From: Chloroflexota bacterium
GTDB lineage: Bacteria > Chloroflexota > Chloroflexia > QHBQ01 > JADMIH01
Assembly: GCA_015478675.1 (NCBI GenBank)
Contig: JADMIH010000018.1
Location: forward strand, 1-38,969
Reading direction: 5' to 3'
DNA length: 38,969 bases
Both the position numbers and the translations under genes were made by a program. Position 1 is the stretch's first letter; each line of letters begins with the position of its first letter. Shown here piece by piece: positions 1 to 7,124 of the stretch. The notes under the pieces are model-generated. The model was not told where the DNA came from, made no database searches, and saw only the letters and a list, made by a program, of their open reading frames with translations.

Positions 1-2
1 GG

Positions 3-3000
3 ATTAGTGGGCATTACAACCGCGGGCAGATCGCTAGACAGGACAAGCACAGCCCCGAAATACCCCTCATCGGGTGAAGGCCCCAGCACATCTACTGCAG
101 CAGCAGGGTTGAACCCCCAGCCGTCGCCATTCGCCGCGTCGACGCCCTTGGATATTCGTGCAGTGGTAGCTGGCGCATCGCTACCGGTGCTTGCGGCCTT
201 GCCGCTCGGGGCAATAACCGTGGGTCTGGGAGTGGGCATAACAGACAGTTTCTGACTGGCGTTTTGCCGGACGGCCTGTAATGCCGTAGGCAGATCACCG
301 ACAACTATGTTGCCGAAACGCTCGGTGGCATATATCCTCTGATCTCCGCCTAATACGAACGGAAAAGAGTCCGTGTATGCGAAGCGCGTACCCGATACTG
401 CCGGGTTAAATTGGCTTTGAGGATCCGTAACGAGAGCTATTGGGCCATTTGCTGGATTTGCAAGGTCCAGGTACCAGATGTCGAAGTTATTAACGTCCGG
501 ATTGGGCGAACTGCCCGAGACCCACATCACTTGCGTTCCCTGAATTGTAGGGCTGAAACCACCGATGCTCGAAACGACCGATGTTTGGTCGGTGTTGAGA
601 TCGGTAACGCTGATGCCCTGATTGTTTGCCAAAACCAAGCGATAATCGAATATTGCGAACTCCGTGTTCATCTCGTCAGACCGAACGGCTGTATTGACCA
701 CACCAGTGGCCCGATCGTACGAATGTATCACTATTGTGTTGCCGATAGCGCCATTCGAAGGCTTCTCACTCCAAACAATATAGCTGCTGCTTACCACGGG
801 AACCGATACAATCTGATCCGCCGCGATGCTAGCTACAAGTTCCGGTTGCCCACTAGGGATCTCTTTCTGCCAAATAGACGAGCCGTTGTCTGTGGCTTCA
901 ACCCAGACTACCAAGCTTCCATTGATGGCTGGACTAACCTGATCGACAGGACCAGTAGCTACGGGAAAAGTATAGCCGGTGCTGAGATCTTCGCCCAGAA
1001 CGTCTCTTTCGCACGTGGCACAGCTATGACTGTTATCCTCCCACACCATCATATTTCCTGATACTGCAGGCGCCGTTTGGTAGCCAGGGCTACCGGTTAT
1101 ACTCATTAACCTGTGCGTTGCAGGGTTAACAACATTCACGTTCTGTTGAGGTAGTTGGCCGTCCACTAGTGGAATGGATAACGTGCTCCATGCCACATAA
1201 TCACCAGACGCCAGTGACCCAAATTGCTTTGTATTTAGCACGAGATTTGCTCCGCTCATGACGGCGTCTTGTAAAGTGGCATTGAATGTATTCAGTGAGG
1301 TATCGAGCAAGAGCGGATATGTAGCAGAGACGGCACTAATATAGACTAGCCAGTTATTGTGATAATAGCTGACTATTCCGTTTGCATCTACCTGAACCCG
1401 CAGCACACTACCAGCTCCGTACTCACCGTAGAAACCGGGGAGCCGGATACCGTTTTCATATATTTCTAATAGTCCCAGATCCGGTCTTGTATGCCAACCA
1501 TATTGTATAGTGCACCAACAAATGTCTCTGTCTTCAGAAGACATACCCAACATTATTTCATCGGCTGTGGAGGCGATGGTCGCTTGAATGTAGCCCGCGC
1601 CTGACTTAATGGATGTGTTTGAGGCAGCACCACCATCCCAGAACCCAGCAGAGGTCTTCGTAAGGGTATTGCTCACAGCGGCTACATTGGCCGGATCTAT
1701 CCACCACACCGCCACCGGGCTTGGAGAAGGCGCCGGAGGAGGGCCGCCACTAGCTGCATAGAGCATTACATTCAGGAGTTGAGTACCCTGATCTTTGATA
1801 GCTGTGTCTACGAGCAGCGGGAAAGTTGCCACTCTATTGCTGGTGCGTGCGAGCACTCCGTTGTGGTAGTAGGTCACCGTCCCATTGGCATCCACTGCTA
1901 CTCTCAGCACATCGCCTGGGTCGTACAGCCCAAACGAACCTTGCCAAGCACCGTTTTCGTAGATCTCCAACTGGCCATTGTCTGTCCGAGTGTGCCAGCC
2001 ATAGCTCACGGTACACCAGCACAAGTCCACATCCTGGGTCGATAGACCAAACAGCGCTTCGTGCTGCAAAGGACCAAGTGTCATATCAACATAGCCTATA
2101 CCCGATAGGATGTCCTGTGTGGAAGCAGCACCCGCATTCCAGCTACTACCTCCTGCATTCTTGAGAATGGAGTTGACAGTCGGGGTAACAGTGACGTTAC
2201 GCTGGTCTACCCAGCTGACCGGCTGACCAGGCGGGTACGGAGAAGGAACAGGTCCAAGATTCTCTCCACCCAAGGTAGTGTTCAATATCTGACCACCGGG
2301 CGTCCACATGGATACGTCCACCATCAGCGGGTAAGTTAGGTTAGCTCCTGTGCTCGTGCGCAGGAGCCGTCCGTTATGGTAGTAGCTTACGACGCCGCTT
2401 GGATCAGCTTGTACTCGCAATACACTGCCTGCCCCATACACGCCATAGGAGCCTTTAAAGACACCATTTTCGTAAACCTCCAGCGTCCCTGTATCAGCAC
2501 GGACGAACCAGGCATAATTGATACTCGCAAACCCTACGTCGGTATCGCGGCTTGATAAGCCCACCATAAAACTATGGGTGATGGCAGGGGCTGTGAATTC
2601 TACATAACCAACTCCGGAGAGGATGAACTGGTTTGAGGCAGATACCGCTCCTGCATTCCAGTCTGCACCGGCACTTGTGTCTTTTGTAAGGGTGTTATTC
2701 GCCACACTGACATTGCGCCGATCCACCCAGTTCACAGACTGGGGAGTAAGAGTTGGTAGTGGCACAGGACCTAGGTTCGCAGCATAAAGCATCACGTTCT
2801 TGATCTGCCCGTTAGTGGAGTAGATTGACGTGTCCACAGAAAGGGGGAACGTGGCAATCGTAGAACTCGCAAAGATTGAGACACCATTGTGATAGTAGGT
2901 GACCTTGCCGTTACTTTTCAGTGCGATCCGCAGCACATCGCCTGGATCGTATAGGCCGAAGTCGCCACGAAAAGTTCCATTTTCGTAAATCTCCAGTTGT

Positions 3001-5027
3001 CCTGTATCGCTACGAGTGAACCAGGCGTAGTTAATTGTGCTGAAACCAGTGCTCAGATCCTGAGTGGACAGTCCAAACATCACACTGGTACTTATATCCG
3101 CTACCGTAGCTTCCATGTACCCCGCCCCGGGCAGAATCGCTTGCGACGAAGCGGCACCCGCATCCCAGTTAGTGCTGTTGATATTCTTTACGATTGAATT
3201 GGTGATCAGGTTAACAGTGACGTTGCGCTGGTCTACCCAGCCGATCGGCTGACCCGGTGGGTAGGGGGAGGGAACAGAGCCTATGCTTACTCCGCCTATA
3301 GTGGTGTTCACGATTTGACCGCTCGGTGTCCACATAGAAACGTCCACCATCAGCGGGTAGCTGAGCGTAATGCCGCTAGTAGTATGCATGAGGCGTCCGT
3401 TATGGTAGTAGCTTACGGTGCCGCTCGGATCCACTTGTACACGTAACACGCTAAAGGTTCCGTACACACCATAGTATCCTTTCCAAGTGCCGTTTTCGTA
3501 AATCTCTAATATCCCGGTATCAGCGCGGACAAACCAGGCATAGTTGATGGTCGCAAATCCCACATCAGTATCGCGACTGGACAGGCCCACCATGAAACTG
3601 TCCGAGGTTGTAGGAGCGCTGAACTCTACGTACCCTGCACCAGAAAGGATGAACTGGTTTGAGGCAGATACCGCTCCCGCATTCCAATCTGTACCGGCCT
3701 GAGAACTTTTGGTGAGCGAGGTTCCTTTTACGTTCACGTTCCGCTGATCCACCCAGTTCACGGACTGGGGAGTGAGAGTCGGCAATGGCACGGGACCTAG
3801 GTTGTCTGCGTAAAGCACAGTGTTTTGTATCTGTGCGCCTGGTGTGTAGAACGAAGTGTCCACAGACAAGGGAAAGGTGGCGGCTCCGGAACTGATAGGG
3901 ACCTGGATGCCGTTGTGATAGTAATGAATAACTCCATTTGCATCTACCGACACACGCAAGATATCTCCCACACCATATACCCCAAAATCGCCACGAAAAG
4001 TTCCATTTTCGTAAATCTCCAGTTGCCCAATGTCATTGCGAGTGAACCAGGCGTAATTGATCGTGCTATAGCCGACGCTCACGTCTTGAGTAGAAAGTCC
4101 AAACATGACGCCGGTGCTTATACTAGTTATTGTTGTTTCGGCGTAACCAGCGCCGGGTAGGATATCTGCTGCTGAAGACGCACCTGCATCCCAGGCGTTG
4201 GCACCGACGGTCTTCGCCAGAAAATACGGGTTTATTGCAGTTACATTGCGCTGATCAACCCAGGTAACTGCGATGGACTGTGGGGAGAAACGCGAAGAAG
4301 GAAGAGACGACGTTGGGATGCCAGATGAACTCGGCGATTGTGGAGTTCCGCTGTATGTAGGTAGTGGAGTCGCTGTGGAAACGGTGCTAGATGACGCAGG
4401 AGATGCAGAGGATGTAGGGAGCGCTGTCGCAGTAAAAGGCGGCAATGTTGCTACCGGGCTTGGGCTGTAGGAAGGTATCGGTGGCTCGGGAGTAGGAGTG
4501 GAAGGATCTGTTGTGGGTTCAATTGTTGGGCTGTAGGAAGGTATCGGTGGCTCGGGAGTAGGAGTAGAAGGATCTGTTGTGGGCTGCACCGTGGGGCTGA
4601 ACGTAGGAATAGTTGGCATCGGAGTCACAGTATAGGTGGGCATGGTGGGCATGGCAGTAGCGGTAGTAGTAAAGGTCTGAGTGGCCTGGACAGGGGAAGA
4701 GATGGAAGTAGGGGTTGCAGTGCTGGTGCCCAAAAATGGCGTGGGTGTAAACGAGGACTGAGTGGTCGCTGTAGGTTGAGGCGATGTAGTAGAGTTGGCA
4801 ACGGCCAGGCCCTTATTTGACTGGGGATTCGACGCAGGGGCATTGGATGCAAAAGCGTTCGAAGGCTCGAAGCTCGATTCACCAAGGGCACTCACTGAAT
4901 TGACGACAGGAACCAGAAGTACAAGCGTTAGCAGAAGATTGATTCGTCGCCTCGTCCATCGACGCAGAATTGAAAGCAATGAAGAAATCGAGGTGCGGTG
5001 TTCTTGAAAGTGAGTGTGAAACAGCAT
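3..5027 (-). CDS. Giant exported multidomain surface protein, 3' end outside the window
   Basis: The frame is open from the ATG at 5027 to the left edge (about 1675 codons, no stop seen), so the C-terminus is missing. The start at 5027 is preferred over an in-frame ATG at 5051 because GGAAAGGAAG lies about 8 nt upstream. Residues ~29-47 form a hydrophobic export signal after an Arg-rich stretch (RRWTRRR) and end in SVSA. Residues ~50-250 are a Thr/Pro/Ser linker. From ~256 to ~1280 there are six tandem domains of about 170 residues, most beginning WVDQRNV and containing the motifs INYAW, LEIYENG and YYHNG, which resemble SPRY-like concanavalin-type beta-sandwiches. Residues ~1290-1560 contain repeated blades (APAVSGNMMVWED, PTIQGTQVMWVS, NPAVSGTRFAYTD) typical of TolB-like propellers. 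The last ~100 residues are unrecognised. A role in adhesion or carbohydrate binding at the cell surface is inference only. Confidence 0.85.
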   Translation of the reverse strand, partial: MLFHTHFQEHRTSISSLLSILRRWTRRRINLLLTLVLLVPVVNSVSALGESSFEPSNAFASNAPASNPQSNKGLAVANSTTSPQPTATTQSSFTPTPFLGTSTATPTSISSPVQATQTFTTTATAMPTMPTYTVTPMPTIPTFSPTVQPTTDPSTPTPEPPIPSYSPTIEPTTDPSTPTPEPPIPSYSPSPVATLPPFTATALPTSSASPASSSTVSTATPLPTYSGTPQSPSSSGIPTSSLPSSRFSPQSIAVTWVDQRNVTAINPYFLAKTVGANAWDAGASSAADILPGAGYAETTITSISTGVMFGLSTQDVSVGYSTINYAWFTRNDIGQLEIYENGTFRGDFGVYGVGDILRVSVDANGVIHYYHNGIQVPISSGAATFPLSVDTSFYTPGAQIQNTVLYADNLGPVPLPTLTPQSVNWVDQRNVNVKGTSLTKSSQAGTDWNAGAVSASNQFILSGAGYVEFSAPTTSDSFMVGLSSRDTDVGFATINYAWFVRADTGILEIYENGTWKGYYGVYGTFSVLRVQVDPSGTVSYYHNGRLMHTTSGITLSYPLMVDVSMWTPSGQIVNTTIGGVSIGSVPSPYPPGQPIGWVDQRNVTVNLITNSIVKNINSTNWDAGAASSQAILPGAGYMEATVADISTSVMFGLSTQDLSTGFSTINYAWFTRSDTGQLEIYENGTFRGDFGLYDPGDVLRIALKSNGKVTYYHNGVSIFASSTIATFPLSVDTSIYSTNGQIKNVMLYAANLGPVPLPTLTPQSVNWVDRRNVSVANNTLTKDTSAGADWNAGAVSASNQFILSGVGYVEFTAPAITHSFMVGLSSRDTDVGFASINYAWFVRADTGTLEVYENGVFKGSYGVYGAGSVLRVQADPSGVVSYYHNGRLLRTSTGANLTYPLMVDVSMWTPGGQILNTTLGGENLGPVPSPYPPGQPVSWVDQRNVTVTPTVNSILKNAGGSSWNAGAASTQDILSGIGYVDMTLGPLQHEALFGLSTQDVDLCWCTVSYGWHTRTDNGQLEIYENGAWQGSFGLYDPGDVLRVAVDANGTVTYYHNGVLARTSNRVATFPLLVDTAIKDQGTQLLNVMLYAASGGPPPAPSPSPVAVWWIDPANVAAVSNTLTKTSAGFWDGGAASNTSIKSGAGYIQATIASTADEIMLGMSSEDRDICWCTIQYGWHTRPDLGLLEIYENGIRLPGFYGEYGAGSVLRVQVDANGIVSYYHNNWLVYISAVSATYPLLLDTSLNTFNATLQDAVMSGANLVLNTKQFGSLASGDYVAWSTLSIPLVDGQLPQQNVNVVNPATHRLMSITGSPGYQTAPAVSGNMMVWEDNSHSCATCERDVLGEDLSTGYTFPVATGPVDQVSPAINGSLVVWVEATDNGSSIWQKEIPSGQPELVASIAADQIVSVPVVSSSYIVWSEKPSNGAIGNTIVIHSYDRATGVVNTAVRSDEMNTEFAIFDYRLVLANNQGISVTDLNTDQTSVVSSIGGFSPTIQGTQVMWVSGSSPNPDVNNFDIWYLDLANPANGPIALVTDPQSQFNPAVSGTRFAYTDSFPFVLGGDQRIYATERFGNIVVGDLPTALQAVRQNASQKLSVMPTPRPTVIAPSGKAASTGSDAPATTARISKGVDAANGDGWGFNPAAAVDVLGPSPDEGYFGAVLVLSSDLPAVVMPTN
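1190..4262 (-). repeat. Six tandem ~510-bp repeats coding for SPRY-like domains
   Basis: Domain starts (the Trp of WVDQRNV or WWIDPANV) fall at 4262, 3755, 3239, 2729, 2213 and 1703, so the units are 507, 516, 510, 516 and 510 bp, with a sixth of about 510 bp. Units 1 and 3 share the ending LYA.NLGPVPLPTLTPQSVN. Units 2 and 4 share G..LGPVPSPYPPGQP or a close variant. This suggests that a two-domain block was duplicated. Units 5 and 6 are more diverged and carry a CWCT motif in place of the F(A/S)TI of units 1-4. Confidence 0.85.
4463..4594 (-). repeat. 66-bp direct repeat in the Thr/Pro-rich linker
   Basis: Two adjacent, almost identical 66-bp units start at 4463 and 4529. They code for a 22-residue linker unit containing TPEPPIPSYSP followed by EPTTDPS. 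The unit keeps the frame, so copy number can vary without breaking the protein. Confidence 0.8.
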
Positions 5028-5439
5028 TTCAGCATCTTCCTTTCCGATCATCCCCGAGATTAAAAAGTAGCACTGGCCTTTCTGATAACCAGAAGGCTAC
5101 GTGGTGAAAAGCCTCTTTACCAGCTTTTCACCACATATAGTATACACCCTCTCACGAATGAGTTGTATAGATATAATCTATACGTAGTTTTACGTATTTA
5201 TGGATGATAGCTGAGGTGGCATCTGGACGGTCAGACTCGTTACGCAATAATGAGTAAACGTCAGCGGCTACTGAGAAAGTAAGAGGATGGGAACGTGTTA
5301 CGGGCCCTGGTGGCAGGAATCGGGATCCAAATACCTCCGTGCAGCCAGTAGATCTCGGAGAACAGTCTGTCAGTGCAACGAGAACTGGGTCACCCCATCA
5401 CCGATAATATGCATTAGCGGACATCCGCTCGCTCTGTCA
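5028..5439 (-). promoter_or_regulatory. Upstream region of the giant surface protein with three inverted repeats
   Basis: No gene is seen here. Three dyads lie upstream of the start at 5027. 5076-5096 is an imperfect hairpin (GCCTTTCTG/CAGAAGGC). 5101-5112 and 5123-5134 are perfect 12-bp arms (GTGGTGAAAAGC) around a 10-nt loop. 5165-5172 and 5176-5183 are perfect 8-bp arms (GTATAGAT) in an AT-rich stretch. On the minus strand TATACT (5139-5144) is a possible -10 box just upstream of the 12-bp dyad, so that dyad would sit at the transcription start or in the leader. No U-tract follows it, which argues against a simple terminator. 5184-5439 shows nothing recognisable. The promoter reading is inference. 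Confidence 0.4.
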
Positions 5440-5482
5440 GGGGTAAACCCAACATTGCTGCAACCAGGGGCAAAGTAGATCG
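5440..5482 (+). repeat. Left terminal inverted repeat of the Tn3-family element
   Basis: A 43-bp sequence starting GGGGTAAACCC, with the outer end at 5440, is identical to the reverse complement of 18839-18881. The two ends diverge at the next base inward. Confidence 0.93.
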
Positions 5483-5486
5483 TTTC

Positions 5487-6569
5487 TCAATTATGCTTGC
5501 TTTGGCAAAAAACTTCGCCTGACCCACTCCAACTACCGGGCGCGCAGCCTTCCACGAAGATGTAGTAATCTTCAGGCGCGAAGCCAGGCGTATCTATGTA
5601 GCGCAGAGGGTTGCCTCTAACGTACAAGTACTTGTTGTAGTCCTTCAGGTTTCCAGCGTCAGGCACGGTGGGGTCAGCCTGCGTGAAGAAAGAGAGCACA
5701 GGATCGTAGTAGCGTGCCCCATAGTACATCAGCCCGCTCTCTCCATCTAATCGCTGCCCCGTGTACCCTATGCTCGTGCGACTGCTCCCCCAGGAGAAGG
5801 CTACCTCTCCGTATGGCTTGTAGTAGGCGCGGTACACCACCTGCGGAGGGGTTGAGGTGGGGGTGTCCACGATGAGGGTGGTGCTCCCCAGCATATCTCC
5901 CACTACCCTGAACTGCCCGTTGCTCTGCCCCTGCCAGTTGGCCCTCCTCAGCCCCACCAGCTTCTGCCCAAGCATGTAGTAGACGATGTATGCTCGTGCG
6001 TTCTGCCCGTTGGGTATCTCCTCCTCGTACAGGGAGCCTATGTACAGTGTGCGGGTGGTCACAAGCGGTGTGCCTCCCGGTCCTCGCTCGTTGGATACCT
6101 TGATCAGCCGCTTGCCCGCCCCATCGTACACGTAGTCGTCGGTGGTGCGGCTCAGGTCTGCCCGCATCTCGTCAAGCCCCACCATGCGGTTCTCCGCGTC
6201 AAACGTGCGCGACTGAGTCACCCCGTTCTGGGTGCGCGAGGTCTGGTTGCCCGCCTGGTCGTAGGAGTAGGTGTTGCCTTTATAGGAGGTTGGGGCGTCT
6301 TTGTGGGCCGGGTCGTTGTAAGCGTAGGTCTGTGGAGTGCCCCCTATGGTACGAGTGGTCATGCGGGAGAGGTTGTCGAACTCGTACTGCTCGGTAGGGA
6401 AGAGGCTCCCTACCTGGGTAGATGTGGAGGAGGCCGAAGAGAGGCGGTTCAGCCAGTCGTATGAGAAGGAGTTGGTGAAGGTGGGGTTGCTTGTAGAGGG
6501 GTTGGAGATGTTCTGGTTGGATATCGAGGATACGTTGCCGTTGAGGTAGTAGCCTACGTCTGAGGTCAT
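5487..6569 (-). CDS. Orphan RHS tip: last RHS module with a short alternative C-terminus
   Basis: This 360-residue protein starts by reading the same final RHS-core module as the large upstream RHS gene, from GNV.SISNQNISN through the core-ending region with YTGQRLDGESGLMYYGARYY and NPLRY. It then switches to a different 35-40 residue end that includes APEDYYIFVEGC. The shared part is an exact nucleotide copy (5647-6529 versus 7924-8806). The ATG at 6569 overlaps the stop of the lipoprotein gene (TGATG), suggesting translational coupling. A TTG at 6572 is an alternative start. The stop lies 4 bp from the transposon end, so the tip domain is probably cut short. It has no export signal and no N-terminal shell, so it is more likely a silent spare tip or recombination leftover than a working toxin. 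Confidence 0.75.
   Translation of the reverse strand: MTSDVGYYLNGNVSSISNQNISNPSTSNPTFTNSFSYDWLNRLSSASSTSTQVGSLFPTEQYEFDNLSRMTTRTIGGTPQTYAYNDPAHKDAPTSYKGNTYSYDQAGNQTSRTQNGVTQSRTFDAENRMVGLDEMRADLSRTTDDYVYDGAGKRLIKVSNERGPGGTPLVTTRTLYIGSLYEEEIPNGQNARAYIVYYMLGQKLVGLRRANWQGQSNGQFRVVGDMLGSTTLIVDTPTSTPPQVVYRAYYKPYGEVAFSWGSSRTSIGYTGQRLDGESGLMYYGARYYDPVLSFFTQADPTVPDAGNLKDYNKYLYVRGNPLRYIDTPGFAPEDYYIFVEGCAPGSWSGSGEVFCQSKHN
5647..6529 (-). repeat. 883-bp exact direct repeat, downstream copy (RHS core end)
   Basis: Identical by eye, with no indels, to 7924-8806 at a constant offset of 2277 bp. Identity falls sharply on both sides, to clearly diverged but still related sequence. This points to recent duplication or gene conversion. 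Confidence 0.9.
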
Positions 6570-7096
6570 CAAGGGTTCGTCACCTGATGAGTGGGCGTCC
6601 CATATCGGTAGATGCTGGTAGGATTGAAGCGTATGATCTCGATACGCACATCGGTTAGTCCTGTGGCTTTTCCTGTGTCAGTAGCTACCACTGTGAACCT
6701 GTAGCCAAGATTAGTGGGCCCATCAATTGAACCCTGTACCCACTGGAGGACTATGCCATTTCGTACAGGCAAGCATGAAAGCCCTTCATCGGAATTAGAC
6801 TCGCATCTATACCAACCGTCATCTCGCAGCACTTTGTCATAGAAAGCGAGTACATCGACAGCATTGTCAACGGTCTGGAACACGATGACTTTGTCTTCAG
6901 GTGCGTTGCTACTAGCTTCCAGGGACTGTGCACCGGGGTATAAGGGAGGAGTTTGCACGCTAGCCGGAGGACGCGTGGGCGAAGAAACGTTTGTTATCAG
7001 GTCGCAGGCAGAAATTATAAGCAACAGGGCAAGGCAGCTAGCTATGAAGGATCCGCCAATCGCAAGGTTGTTCACGGTTTTTGGAGGTTGATGCAT
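6569..7096 (-). CDS. Small lipoprotein, candidate immunity protein for the RHS tip
   Basis: From the ATG at 7096 the product is 175 residues. A hydrophobic stretch ends in LLLIISAC, a good lipobox with Cys at about position 31, so it is predicted to be an exported lipid-anchored protein. A longer in-frame start at 7177 would overlap the RHS gene and push the signal away from the N-terminus, so 7096 is preferred, although no strong ribosome site is visible. After a Pro/Ser/Thr linker the mature domain has YPGAQ and a FYDKVLRDDGWY segment, a pattern I associate with extracytoplasmic lipoproteins of unknown function. It lies 28 bp after the RHS stop and overlaps the orphan tip start. The position immediately downstream of a toxin-like tip is where immunity genes sit, and lipase effectors of other systems are often paired with lipoprotein immunities. 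The immunity role is inference. Confidence 0.75.
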   Translation of the reverse strand: MHQPPKTVNNLAIGGSFIASCLALLLIISACDLITNVSSPTRPPASVQTPPLYPGAQSLEASSNAPEDKVIVFQTVDNAVDVLAFYDKVLRDDGWYRCESNSDEGLSCLPVRNGIVLQWVQGSIDGPTNLGYRFTVVATDTGKATGLTDVRIEIIRFNPTSIYRYGTPTHQVTNP

Positions 7097-7124
7097 CGTG
7101 CGATTACGCTCAAATTGACAGAGC

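Noticed and set aside
411..1061. Long plus-strand open frame of 216 codons
   Set aside because: It is the antisense of the open minus-strand frame of the giant surface protein, with no ribosome site and no domain pattern.
5101..5134. Rho-independent terminator
   Set aside because: The stem is strong, but no T-run follows on either strand and the position is upstream of a gene start.
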